A stretch of 47,004 nt of DNA, from the NCBI GenBank assembly GCA_001577635.1, contig LSBP01000027.1, positions 1-47,004 on the forward strand. Direction: 5' to 3'. The notes under the pieces are model-generated. The model saw only the letters and a program-made list of their open reading frames with translations, had not been told where the DNA came from and did not search any database. The number at the start of each line of letters is the position of its first letter. The stretch's first letter is position 1. The stretch is from Halomonadaceae bacterium T82-2. GTDB taxonomy: Bacteria; Pseudomonadota; Gammaproteobacteria; Pseudomonadales; Halomonadaceae. The translations under genes and the position numbers were made by a program. This document shows, piece by piece, positions 36,548-44,982 of the stretch.

Positions 36548-36637
36548 GGGGACAGGGCAAAGCAAGGGTCATTTGCCATGGATGGCAAATGTAGCGCCCA
36601 GGGAGGGGTTCACAGCGCCCTTGCGACGCCCTGCCCC
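36548..36637. repeat. 90-bp stem-loop element between liuB and liuC
   Basis: A perfect 22-bp palindrome (36570-36591; CATTTGCCAT, GG, ATGGCAAATG) lies in a longer interrupted stem. GGGG (36548-36551), CAGGGC (36553-36558) and GCAAGGG (36562-36568) pair with CCCTTGC (36618-36624), GCCCTG (36628-36633) and CCCC (36634-36637). The whole fills the liuB-liuC gap. The GCCATGGATGGC core followed by GCGCCCAGGGAGGGGTTCAC resembles a dispersed intergenic repeat I recall from Halomonas and Pseudomonas relatives. Confidence 0.7.
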
Positions 36638-36673
36638 CGGCCGGGCAAGGCGGCAGTGAAACGCTGACAGGGA

Positions 36674-37519
36674 ATGGACGACAATATGACCCAAGAGACG
36701 CAATATTCCCGGCTGAACATCGACGAACGCGGCGTCGCCCGGCTGACGCTCGCCAAGCCCGACGTCCACAACGCCTTCGACGATGCGCTGATCGGCGAAC
36801 TCAACCGTCATCTCGACCGCCTGCACGACTCGGCCGAGCGCGGCGAGGTACGCGTGGTGGTGCTCGGTTCCGAGGGCAAGCACTTCTCCGCCGGCGCCGA
36901 TCTCAACTGGATGAAGCGCATGGTCGACTACAGCGTCGACGACAATCTGGCCGACTCCCGCGAGCTGGCGCGCCTGATGCAACGCATCGACAGCCTGCCC
37001 TGCCCCACGCTGTGCGGCATTCAGGGCGCGGCCTACGGCGGCGCGGTGGGGCTCGCGGCTTGCTGCGATCTCGTCGTCGCCTCCGAGGCGGCACGCTTCT
37101 GTCTTTCCGAGGTCAGGATCGGCCTCTCGCCGGCGGTGATCAGCCCCTACGTGCAACGCGCCATCGGCAGCCGCCAGATGCGCCGCTTCGCGCTGACCGC
37201 CGAGGTCATGGACGTCACCACCGCACAGACGCTGGGCCTGGTCCACGAGGTCGCCGGCAGCCACGAACTCGACGCGCGCGTCGAGCACTACGTCGCCCGG
37301 CTCCTCGAGGCCTCGCCCCGGGCGCAACGCGTCACCAAGGCCTTGCTCGCCGACGTGGCCCACGAATCCGACCGCGACGTCATCCGCGAGACCACCTGCC
37401 GGGTGATCAGCGAGCTGCGCGTCAGCGACGAAGGGCAGGAAGGCCTGGCCGCCTTCTTCGACAAACGCACTCCCGCCTGGCAACCGGCCGGCGACGACGA
37501 CAAGGAATCCCGCTCATGA
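36674..37519 (+). CDS. liuC: Methylglutaconyl-CoA hydratase, crotonase family
   Basis: 281 residues from ATG 36674; ATG 36686 (MTQETQ) is an alternative and neither has an ideal ribosome site. Crotonase features: SEGKHFSAGADLNWMKRMVD for the first oxyanion loop, IQGAAYGGAVGLAACCDLVV for the second, and catalytic Glu in FCLSEVRIGLSPAVISPYV. It hydrates 3-methylglutaconyl-CoA to HMG-CoA in leucine degradation. The last codons overlap the liuD start by four bases (ATGA). Confidence 0.9.
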   Translation: MDDNMTQETQYSRLNIDERGVARLTLAKPDVHNAFDDALIGELNRHLDRLHDSAERGEVRVVVLGSEGKHFSAGADLNWMKRMVDYSVDDNLADSRELARLMQRIDSLPCPTLCGIQGAAYGGAVGLAACCDLVVASEAARFCLSEVRIGLSPAVISPYVQRAIGSRQMRRFALTAEVMDVTTAQTLGLVHEVAGSHELDARVEHYVARLLEASPRAQRVTKALLADVAHESDRDVIRETTCRVISELRVSDEGQEGLAAFFDKRTPAWQPAGDDDKESRS

Positions 37520-39573
37520 GTCTCGCCAATGCGCCCCGCCCGCTGGGCTCGGTATTGATCGCCAACCGCGGGGAGATCGCCTGCCGGGTGATCCGCACCG
37601 CCCGTCGCCTGGGGCTGAGAAGCATCGCCGTCTATTCCGATGCCGACGCCAGCGCCCGTCACGTCCGCGAGGCCGACGAGGCCGTGCGGCTGGGCCCCGC
37701 CCCGGCCCGCGAGAGCTATCTCGACATCGACGCCGTGATCGACGCCGCCCGGCGCACCGGCGCCGACGCCATCCACCCGGGCTATGGCTTTCTCTCCGAG
37801 AACGCCGAATTCGTCGCCGCCTGCGAGCGCGCCGACATCGCCTTCGTCGGCCCGCCGGCCTCGGCGATCGCCGCCATGGGCGACAAGTCCGCCGCCAAGG
37901 CGCGCATGGAGACCGCCGGCGTACCGCTGGTCCCCGGCTACCACGGCGACGACCAGCACGACGATCACCTCAAGGCCGAGGCCGAGCGCATCGGCTACCC
38001 GGTGCTGCTCAAGGCCAGTGCCGGCGGCGGCGGCAAGGGCATGCGCGTGGTCGAGTCAGGCGAGGCCTTCCAGTCCGCGCTCGATGGCTGCCGCCGCGAG
38101 TCTCGCGCCGCCTTTGGCGACGACCGCATGCTGATCGAGAAGTACCTGACCCAGCCGCGCCACGTCGAGGTCCAGGTGTTCTGCGACAGCCAGGGCGACG
38201 GCGTCTACCTGTTCGAGCGTGACTGCTCCGTGCAGCGCCGCCACCAGAAGGTGCTGGAAGAAGCCCCCGCCCCGGGCATGACCGAGGCGCTGCGCCGCGA
38301 GATGGGCGAGGCCGCCGTGCGCGCCGCCCGCGAGATCGGCTATGTCGGCGCCGGCACCGTCGAGTTCCTGCTGGATGCGGACGGACGTTTCTACTTCATG
38401 GAGATGAACACCCGCCTGCAGGTCGAGCACCCGGTCACCGAGATGATCACCGGCGAGGACCTGGTCGAATGGCAGCTCGCCGTGGCCGCCGGCCTGCCGC
38501 TGCCCAGGGCCCAGAATGAACTGGCCATCACCGGTCATGCCTTCGAGGCGCGTCTCTACGCCGAGGACCCGGCGCAGGATTTCCTGCCGGCGACGGGCAC
38601 CCTCGAGCGTTTCGGCCTGGACCTGACCGGCGCCGCGCTGGATGCCGAGCGGGTACGGCTCGACAGCGGCGTCGCAACCGGCGACGCGGTCTCGATGCAC
38701 TACGACCCGATGCTCGCCAAGCTGATCGTCCACGGCGACGACCGCGACCAGGCGCTGGCTACCCTCAACCGCGCCCTGGCCGCGCTCGACGTGGTCGGCG
38801 TGACCACCAACCGCGCCTTCCTCCAGCGCCTGGCCGGCCACCCCGCCTTCCTTCGTGCCGAGCTCGACACCCGCTTCATCGAGCATCACCACGACGAGCT
38901 CTTCGCGGATCGCGCGCCCGATGCCGCCACCTACGCGCAGGTCGCGTTGCAGGCGCTCGATCACCTGCAGGGCGAGGCCAACGACACCCCCTGGGCGCGT
39001 CGCGACGGCTGGCGGCTCAACGCCCCCCGGCAGGTGCGCATCGCCCTGACCGACCCGGCCCACGCCGCGGATGCCAGCGACAGCGACGCCGTCGTCACCG
39101 TGCGCGCCGAGCGGCCGAGCGCCAACGGCGACTGGCACTTGAGCGTCAACGGCGAGACTTTCCAAGGCAACCTGAAGCGACTCGACGGCGACGCCGTGGC
39201 GATCACCCTCGACGGCCACCGCCGCCGCTACCTGGCGCGTCACGAACGCGCCACCGACGGCGACCGGCTGATCCTCGGCGATGCCCACGGCGAAGTGCGC
39301 CTCGCCTGGCGGCGCCTCGACGCCGTCGACCACGGCCACCACGAGGTGGATGCCACCCTCACCGCGCCCATGCACGGCACCGTGGTGGCGCTGCTCGTCG
39401 AGCCGGGCCAGCGCGTCGAAAAGGGCACGCCGCTGATGGTGATGGAAGCGATGAAGATGGAGCACACCCTGAGCGCCCCCGCCGATGGCCACGTGGAAAG
39501 CTTTCACTTCCAGGGCGGCGATACCGTCGGCCAGGGCGATGTGCTGCTGGAATTTCAGTCAGGAGACAGCTGA
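37516..39573 (+). CDS. liuD: 3-methylcrotonyl-CoA carboxylase, biotin carboxylase/carrier (alpha) subunit
   Basis: 685 residues from ATG 37516, coupled to liuC by ATGA. Biotin carboxylase domain at about 10-455: [37 protein letters not shown]-grasp loop, EEAPAPGM, and [20 protein letters not shown]. The C-terminus carries a biotinyl domain with VMEAMKMEH, whose Lys647 is the expected biotin site. It loads carboxybiotin for LiuB. Slightly longer than the usual 650-670 residues. The stop codon overlaps the liuE start by one base (TGATG). It needs biotin, and bioA is encoded about 9 kb away, though that is only proximity. Confidence 0.95.
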   Translation: MSLANAPRPLGSVLIANRGEIACRVIRTARRLGLRSIAVYSDADASARHVREADEAVRLGPAPARESYLDIDAVIDAARRTGADAIHPGYGFLSENAEFVAACERADIAFVGPPASAIAAMGDKSAAKARMETAGVPLVPGYHGDDQHDDHLKAEAERIGYPVLLKASAGGGGKGMRVVESGEAFQSALDGCRRESRAAFGDDRMLIEKYLTQPRHVEVQVFCDSQGDGVYLFERDCSVQRRHQKVLEEAPAPGMTEALRREMGEAAVRAAREIGYVGAGTVEFLLDADGRFYFMEMNTRLQVEHPVTEMITGEDLVEWQLAVAAGLPLPRAQNELAITGHAFEARLYAEDPAQDFLPATGTLERFGLDLTGAALDAERVRLDSGVATGDAVSMHYDPMLAKLIVHGDDRDQALATLNRALAALDVVGVTTNRAFLQRLAGHPAFLRAELDTRFIEHHHDELFADRAPDAATYAQVALQALDHLQGEANDTPWARRDGWRLNAPRQVRIALTDPAHAADASDSDAVVTVRAERPSANGDWHLSVNGETFQGNLKRLDGDAVAITLDGHRRRYLARHERATDGDRLILGDAHGEVRLAWRRLDAVDHGHHEVDATLTAPMHGTVVALLVEPGQRVEKGTPLMVMEAMKMEHTLSAPADGHVESFHFQGGDTVGQGDVLLEFQSGDS

Positions 39574-40475
39574 TGGCACTTCCCACCCAGGTTCGCATCG
39601 TCGAGGTCGGCCCCCGCGACGGTCTGCAGAACGAGCCCGACGCGATCAGCACCGCCACCAAGCTGGAACTGATCGACCGCCTGGGCGCGGCGGGCCTGCG
39701 TCACATCGAGGCGGCGAGCTTCGTCTCGCCCAAGTGGGTACCGCAGATGGCGGATCACCGCGAAGTGATGACCGGCCTCAGCCGTCGGCCGGGAGTGACC
39801 TACTCCGCCCTCACCCCCAACCTCAAGGGACTGGAAGCCGCACTGGAATGCGGCGTCGAGGAAGTCGCGGTGTTCGGCGCCACCAGCGAGAGCTTTTCGC
39901 AGAAGAACATCAATTGCTCGATTGCCGAGTCTCTGGCGCGTTTCGAGCCGGTGCTGGAACGCGCCAAGGCCGCCAACGTGCGCGTGCGCGGCTATGTCTC
40001 CTGCGTGCTCGGCTGCCCCTACGAAGGTGACATCACTCCGGCCAAGGTCGCCGAGGTTTCGAAGGCGCTCTATGACATGGGGTGCTATGAAGTCTCGCTC
40101 GGCGACACCATCGGCACCGGCACCCCGCTCAAGGCCAAGCGCATGATCGAAGCCGTGAGCCGCGACATCCCCATGGCCAAGCTCGCCGCCCACTTCCACG
40201 ACACCTACGGCCAGGCACTCGCCAATCTCTACGCCGTGCTGGAAGAAGGCATAGCCGTGATTGACAGCTCGGTCGCCGGCCTCGGCGGCTGCCCCTACGC
40301 CCAGGGTGCCTCCGGTAACGTGGCGAGTGAAGACGTGGTGTATCTGCTGGATGGGCTGGGTATCGAGACAGGGATCGACCTGAAAAAGCTGGCGGGAACC
40401 GGCACCTGGATCACCCAAGCGATTGGGCGACCCAACCGGTCGAAGGTGGGTGTGGCCCTCGCCACCAGGGGATGA
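39573..40475 (+). CDS. liuE: Hydroxymethylglutaryl-CoA lyase
   Basis: 300 residues. HMG-CoA lyase landmarks: [20 protein letters not shown] at the N-terminus with the metal Asp, [35 protein letters not shown], and [20 protein letters not shown], whose GGCPYA holds the catalytic Cys. It cleaves HMG-CoA to acetyl-CoA and acetoacetate, the last step of leucine degradation. It is the last gene of the liu operon; no acetoacetate-activating enzyme follows. TGATG overlaps liuD. Confidence 0.95.
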   Translation: MALPTQVRIVEVGPRDGLQNEPDAISTATKLELIDRLGAAGLRHIEAASFVSPKWVPQMADHREVMTGLSRRPGVTYSALTPNLKGLEAALECGVEEVAVFGATSESFSQKNINCSIAESLARFEPVLERAKAANVRVRGYVSCVLGCPYEGDITPAKVAEVSKALYDMGCYEVSLGDTIGTGTPLKAKRMIEAVSRDIPMAKLAAHFHDTYGQALANLYAVLEEGIAVIDSSVAGLGGCPYAQGASGNVASEDVVYLLDGLGIETGIDLKKLAGTGTWITQAIGRPNRSKVGVALATRG

Positions 40476-40506
40476 CCCCTTGTTACGGCTGCCGTCCCCG
40501 GCTCAG

Positions 40507-40568
40507 CCAGCGGACGGCGTCGGTGGGAGCTTGCCAGCGGACGGCGTCGGTGGGAGCTTGCCAGCGGA
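40507..40568. repeat. 27-bp tandem repeat downstream of liuE, REP-like
   Basis: The unit CCAGCGGACGGCGTCGGTGG plus GAGCTTG occurs at 40507-40533 and 40534-40560, then begins a third time at 40561-40568 (CCAGCGGA). It contains GTGGGAGCTTGC, the type of motif seen in Pseudomonas REP sequences. It lies in the 115 bp between the convergent liuE and LysR genes. A longer plus-strand reading frame across it repeats PADGVGGSL and is not a real gene. Confidence 0.7.
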
Positions 40569-40590
40569 AGGCAGGCTCAAAGGCTGCGGG

Positions 40591-41538
40591 TCAGCGGCTC
40601 TCTTCGGCGTCGGCCTGTGTGCCGGCCTCTTCCAGCAACCAGTCACGGAACTGCCGAGCGATGGGTCGCTCCAGACTCTCGCCCGCGCTCACCACATAGT
40701 AGGCCTGGTCGGTGTTCAGCGGACGATCGGCCAGCACGACCAGCTTTCCGGCGGACAGCTCCGCCTGATGGAGCTCCCGGCTGCCGAGCAGAGCGCCCTG
40801 GCCGGCGATGGCTGCCTCCAGCGCCAGCAGGCCGTTGCCGAATCGCAGTTCGCGTAGCGCGCCCGTGTCGAGTCCCTGCTGCAGGAACCACTCCTTCCAG
40901 CCATAGGGCTCCTTCAAGCGGCTCAGGGTGCTATCACACAATAACGGCATCCCCTTCAATGTTTCGATGCCCGCTCTGGAGGAAGCCAGTTCCGGCGCGC
41001 AGATGGGCACCAGGTCCAGGCTCAACAACCGCCGAGGCGCCAGATCGGGATAATTGCCATAGCCAAGACGCACGGAGACATCGATGCCGGCGCGCTTGAG
41101 ATCGGCTACACCCAAAACGCTCTCCCGATCGCGGTCCACCGTATGCAGGCTCGCCTGCAACCTCACTTCGGCGTCGGGGCAACGGGCATAGAATCGGTGC
41201 AGACGCGGCACAATCCACTTGGTGGCGAACAGCGGTTCGGCGCAAACGGTGACAATCAGACGCTCCTCGCCGTAGGAGCGGATCTTCTCGACCGCACGTC
41301 CCAGGGTCTGGAACCCTTCATGCAACTCCGGCAAGGCGCCACGCGCGGCCGGCGTCAGGCTGACCCGCCGATGGTGGCGAACAAAGAGATCAACACCGAG
41401 ATACTCCTCGAGCGCCTTGATCTGATGGCTGATCGCCGCCGGCGTGACATTGAGCTCCTTGGCCGCCGCGGCGAAGCTCCTGGTTCGCGCGGCGACCTCG
41501 AAGTAGGAGAGCGCAATCAGGGGAGGAAGTCGTGACAT
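40591..41538 (-). CDS. LysR-family regulator, GcvA-like
   Basis: 315 residues from ATG 41538; the longer frame to 41601 has no family similarity. The opening SRLPPLIALSYFEVAARTRS, FAAAAKELNVTPAAISHQIK and ALEEYLGVDLFVRHHRRVSL are typical of the GcvA/AmpR subgroup. Effector domain includes VTVCAEPLFATKWIVPRLHR. It converges on the liu operon and lies upstream of nothing on its own strand except the repeat; the acyl-CoA ligase gene is 128 bp upstream and same-strand. Targets are unknown; control of the neighbouring fatty-acid-type genes is a possibility. Confidence 0.85.
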   Translation of the reverse strand: MSRLPPLIALSYFEVAARTRSFAAAAKELNVTPAAISHQIKALEEYLGVDLFVRHHRRVSLTPAARGALPELHEGFQTLGRAVEKIRSYGEERLIVTVCAEPLFATKWIVPRLHRFYARCPDAEVRLQASLHTVDRDRESVLGVADLKRAGIDVSVRLGYGNYPDLAPRRLLSLDLVPICAPELASSRAGIETLKGMPLLCDSTLSRLKEPYGWKEWFLQQGLDTGALRELRFGNGLLALEAAIAGQGALLGSRELHQAELSAGKLVVLADRPLNTDQAYYVVSAGESLERPIARQFRDWLLEEAGTQADAEESR

Positions 41539-41666
41539 GACCAGTGCTCGCTTGAGTGACGGTGGCCACCGGCCCGATCGAGCGACCCGATGAAAGGCCA
41601 CTATAGACGTTGCCGGCTACACACCATACCGTCCACTGCAAGGCATTCACCTCCTGCCCCGGCTTT

Positions 41667-43307
41667 TCAGGCTGACAGGCTGGTCTCGAGTTGCCGACGC
41701 AACTGAAACTTCTGGATCTTCCCGGTCGAGGTGGTCGGGAGCCGGGTGAATATCACCTTCTTGGGAACCTTGAAACGGCTGATGTTCTCCCTGCAGAAGT
41801 GGATCAATGCCGCCTCGTTCAACTCGCTTCCGGGGCGCAGCTGGACGAAGGCCACCGGCACTTCCCCCCATTTGTCGTCCGTCATCGCCACCACGGCTGC
41901 CTGCTCGACATCATCATGCCGCTGGATGACCTCCTCGACCTCCAGGGAAGAGATATTCTCCCCGCCCGAGATGATCACATCCTTGAGGCGGTCGCGGATC
42001 TTGACGTAACCATCCGATTCCACCACGGCGAGGTCACCGGAGTGAAACCAGCCGCCGGCAAAGGCTTCCCGGGTCGCGGCCTCGTTGCGCAGGTACCCCT
42101 TCATGACGATGTTGCCACGGAACATGATCTCGCCCACCGTCTCGCCATCGGCGGGGACAGGTTCCAGCGTGACAGGGTCCAGCACCGCCATGCCTTCCTG
42201 CAGGGGGTAGGCCACTCCCTGACGTCCATTGAGCCGGACCCGCTCCTCCAGGGGGCGTCGGTCCCAGCCCTCCTGCTTGACACACACCGACGCCGGGCCG
42301 TAGGTCTCGGTCAATCCATAGACATGGGTGAGCTCGATGCCGAGGGTCTCCATCCGCTCCAGCACCGACGCCGGGGGCGCCGCTCCGGCAATCAGGCCGG
42401 ACACGGGGTGATCGATCGGCTGCTGCGCCGCCACGGCGGCATCGGCGATCATCGAGTGGACGACGGGCGCACCACAGTAGTGAGTGACCCCATGCCGCCG
42501 GATCAGGTCCAGGATCACCTCCGGGTCGACTCGGCGCAGGCAGACGCTGGTCCCGCCGAGTGCCGCCAGGGTCCACGGGAAACACCAGCCGTTACAGTGA
42601 AACATCGGCAGCGTCCAGAGATAGACCACGTCGGCGGGCATCGACCAGGACAGCACATTGCTGATCGCATTCAGGTAGGCGCCACGATGGTGGGTGACGA
42701 CCCCTTTCGGATTGCCGGTGGTGCCGGAGGTGTACCCCAGCGCAATCGCATCCCACTCGTCGACCGGCAGCTGCCAGTCTTCCCGTTCCGGCTGCTCGGC
42801 CAGCAGCGCCTCGTACTCCAGGTCGCCGAGGAAACGCTCCGTGCCCTGGCTCGGGTCGGAGACGTTGATCACCCGGGGCGCCGGTCCTGTCAGCCGGGCC
42901 AGGGCCTTGTCGACCACATCCGAGTACTCGGGATCGACCAGCAACAGTCGTGAGCGGCTGTGATCGAGGATGAAGGCCACTGCGTCCGCATCCAGGCGGA
43001 TGTTGATGGCGTTCAACACCGCCCCCGCCATCGGCACCCCGAAGTGTGCCTCGTACATGGCCGGGACATTCGGCAGCATGGCCGCGACCGTATCGCCTCG
43101 GCCAATGCCGACGTGTTTCAACAGGGAGGCCAGTCGGCAGCAGCGGCCATAAGTCTGCCGCCAGGTGTACCGCGTCTCGTTGTAGATCAGCGCCGTCCTG
43201 TCAGGGTAAACGGCGGCAGCCCGCTTGATGAAGCTCAAGGGAGACAGCGCCACATGATTCGCCGCCGTTTTGTCGAGAGCCTCATTGAAGTGGCAAATAT
43301 CGTTCAT
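41667..43307 (-). CDS. Acyl-CoA ligase (AMP-forming), short/medium-chain type
   Basis: 546 residues. AMP-binding loop YTSGTTGNPKGVVTHH, the A5-type VYGLTETYGPASVC, adenylate loop FHSGDLAVVESDGYVKIRDR, KDVIISGGENISSLEVEEVI and the catalytic Lys in TSTGKIQKFQLR are all intact. The N-terminal YPDRTALIYNETRYTWRQTY and PMAGAVLNAINIRLD resemble short- to medium-chain acyl-activating enzymes (AAE/LcfA-like, distantly DmdB). AGGGGT precedes ATG 43307. It follows the enoyl-CoA hydratase homologue by 109 bp on the same strand, so they probably work together on an unknown short-chain acid. The substrate cannot be read from sequence. Confidence 0.85.
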   Translation of the reverse strand: MNDICHFNEALDKTAANHVALSPLSFIKRAAAVYPDRTALIYNETRYTWRQTYGRCCRLASLLKHVGIGRGDTVAAMLPNVPAMYEAHFGVPMAGAVLNAINIRLDADAVAFILDHSRSRLLLVDPEYSDVVDKALARLTGPAPRVINVSDPSQGTERFLGDLEYEALLAEQPEREDWQLPVDEWDAIALGYTSGTTGNPKGVVTHHRGAYLNAISNVLSWSMPADVVYLWTLPMFHCNGWCFPWTLAALGGTSVCLRRVDPEVILDLIRRHGVTHYCGAPVVHSMIADAAVAAQQPIDHPVSGLIAGAAPPASVLERMETLGIELTHVYGLTETYGPASVCVKQEGWDRRPLEERVRLNGRQGVAYPLQEGMAVLDPVTLEPVPADGETVGEIMFRGNIVMKGYLRNEAATREAFAGGWFHSGDLAVVESDGYVKIRDRLKDVIISGGENISSLEVEEVIQRHDDVEQAAVVAMTDDKWGEVPVAFVQLRPGSELNEAALIHFCRENISRFKVPKKVIFTRLPTTSTGKIQKFQLRRQLETSLSA

Positions 43308-43416
43308 GGATCGACCCCTGTTATTCTAGGGAAGGGTTCATAATTCGGGCTTTTAACCGCTATAACGAGTCGACGAGCGCAGACAGTGTTCCGACATTGC
43401 CTGAATCAGCGCTTCC

Positions 43417-44217
43417 CTAGCTGCCTGGCTGTTCCCAGACGGGCTTGCGCTTGCCGAGGAAGGCATCGATCCCCTCGCCTGCGTCGGGGCTCATCATGTT
43501 TTCCGCCATCACATTGCCGGCGTAATCGTAGGCATCAGCCAGTGCCATCTGACGCTGGGAATGGAACATGGACTTACCGAAGCGAACCGCGGCCGGACTC
43601 TTGCCGAGAATCTGCTCCACCTTGTCAGCCACGGCGGCGTCCAGGTTGTCATCATCGGTCACCGCACTTAGCAGCCCCCACTCAAAGGCCGTGTCCGCAT
43701 CGATGAAATCGCCCGACACCAGCATGTCGAACGTCCGCTTGGGAGAGATGCTGCGTGACAGCGCGACGGCCGGAGTCGAGCAGAATAGCCCGACATTGAT
43801 GCCCGACACCGCGAAGCTGGCCGACCGGCCGGCGATGGCCAGGTCACAGCTGGCCACCAGCTGGCACCCCGCCGCCGTGGCCATGCCCTGGACCCTGGCG
43901 ATGACCGGGACCGGCAGGGCCACGATACTCTGCATCACCCGGCTACAGCTGCGAAACAATTCCTGATAGTAGGCCTTGTCAGGATTGGCACGCATTTCGC
44001 GCAGGTCGTGTCCGGCACAAAAGCCACGACCATTGCCGCCGATGACCACGCAGCGGACGGCAGGATCATCAGCGATCGTATCCAGTTCCCGCTGCAATGC
44101 GGTCAGCATCGCCTGGGAAAGAGTATTGAACTTGTCCGGGCGGTTCAGCGTGAGATAGACGGCCCCGTCGTTATCTTCCCTGAGAAGGATATCGTCCCTA
44201 GTGTGACTGAGAGTCAT
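43417..44217 (-). CDS. Enoyl-CoA hydratase/isomerase family protein, ECHDC3-like
   Basis: 266 residues. Crotonase fold with IGGNGRGFCAGHDLREM for the first oxyanion loop and QGMATAAGCQLVASCDLAIA for the second. The helix that normally holds the catalytic Glu reads FAVSGINVGLFCSTPAVALS: the Glu of FGxPE is not there, as in vertebrate ECHDC3. It may therefore lack ordinary hydratase activity. It lies between the OsmC and ligase genes on the same strand (26 bp and 109 bp). Confidence 0.8.
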   Translation of the reverse strand: MTLSHTRDDILLREDNDGAVYLTLNRPDKFNTLSQAMLTALQRELDTIADDPAVRCVVIGGNGRGFCAGHDLREMRANPDKAYYQELFRSCSRVMQSIVALPVPVIARVQGMATAAGCQLVASCDLAIAGRSASFAVSGINVGLFCSTPAVALSRSISPKRTFDMLVSGDFIDADTAFEWGLLSAVTDDDNLDAAVADKVEQILGKSPAAVRFGKSMFHSQRQMALADAYDYAGNVMAENMMSPDAGEGIDAFLGKRKPVWEQPGS

Positions 44218-44243
44218 ACATGCCTCGCGACAAAAGTCGAGTA

Positions 44244-44693
44244 TTAAAGGTGATTGATCGTCACTTCGGCAGTGATCGAATTGCGAATGAAACAGTTTCG
44301 GTGGGCTCCGGCATGCATCCGGGATATTGCCTTCTGGTCCGGCATGGCATCACCACTAAAAGTGATGCGCGGCGACAGCTCGATACGCGTCACCTCCCGC
44401 CCCTTTTTATCGTTGCTCTCCAGATAGCCGACCGGATCGTCCTCATAGGCTTCGACCTGATACCCCTGAAACTCGGCGATCGCCAGAAAGAACAGCATAT
44501 GACAGCTGGACACCGCGCTGATCAGCATTTGTTCCGGGTCGGCACAGTCTGGATCACCCTTGAATTCGGTCGATGCAGAAACATCGACCTGCTGACCACC
44601 GTTCAACGTAATTCGGTGGTTACGCGAATAGGTGCTTGCATCGCTTTCGTGCGGGGCACGCTGCCAACGGATGACGGACTGATGGACTGACAT
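44244..44693 (-). CDS. OsmC-family peroxidase-like protein
   Basis: 149 residues. The two OsmC/Ohr catalytic cysteines are present: AVSSCHMLFFLAIAEFQGYQ and MHAGAHRNCFIRNSIT. ATG 44693 follows GGAGG, a perfect ribosome site. Such proteins reduce organic hydroperoxides, drawing electrons from lipoyl or thiol partners. A lipoamide-dehydrogenase-like gene is divergently encoded 290 bp away, which may be the electron source. I cannot tell OsmC from Ohr; the spacing looks closer to YhfA/OsmC-like proteins. Confidence 0.85.
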   Translation of the reverse strand: MSVHQSVIRWQRAPHESDASTYSRNHRITLNGGQQVDVSASTEFKGDPDCADPEQMLISAVSSCHMLFFLAIAEFQGYQVEAYEDDPVGYLESNDKKGREVTRIELSPRITFSGDAMPDQKAISRMHAGAHRNCFIRNSITAEVTINHL

Positions 44694-44757
44694 AGAAACA
44701 CCTCCTGAGCATGCCCGCAGGCTATGCCCTCCGAAGGATAGCCGTAAAACGACGATT

Positions 44758-44776
44758 GCTAACCACTAGGGTTAGC
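44758..44776. promoter_or_regulatory. Palindrome in the OsmC/flavoprotein divergent promoter
   Basis: GCTAACC (44758-44764) and GGTTAGC (44770-44776) flank ACTAG: a perfect 7-bp dyad 65 bp upstream of the osmC-like start. A second small hairpin, ACCCTT-AGA-AAGGGT, is at 44896-44910 nearer the flavoprotein. The regulator is unknown. The rest of this 289-bp intergenic stretch is AT-richer than its surroundings. Confidence 0.5.
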
Positions 44777-44982
44777 CCACCTAACGCAAAACTTATCGAA
44801 CAGTCCGCGGCCGGCCAATCGGCGGCGTCATGGCAGTAGAGAGCGGGAGACCAGTGACTATAGCGAACATGGATGAATGACAAAAAGTAAGCCAAACCCT
44901 TAGAAAGGGTCACTTTACCCCCATGAATGGCCGCGGCTAGCCTGCATGCGTCATGAGATCACGCGGGACAGGGCGATTGAGC

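Noticed and set aside
34821-36572. Minus-strand open frame of 583 codons over liuB
   Set aside because: Exactly antisense to a clear carboxyltransferase gene; long antisense frames are common in such GC-rich DNA and it has no family features or ribosome site.
38056-39507. Minus-strand open frame of 483 codons over liuD
   Set aside because: Antisense to the biotin carboxylase coding sequence, Val/Gly/Ala-rich with no motifs.
40423-40857. Frame with PADGVGGSL repeats read as a repeat protein
   Set aside because: Repeats come from the 27-bp intergenic tandem repeat and the frame runs antisense into the LysR gene.
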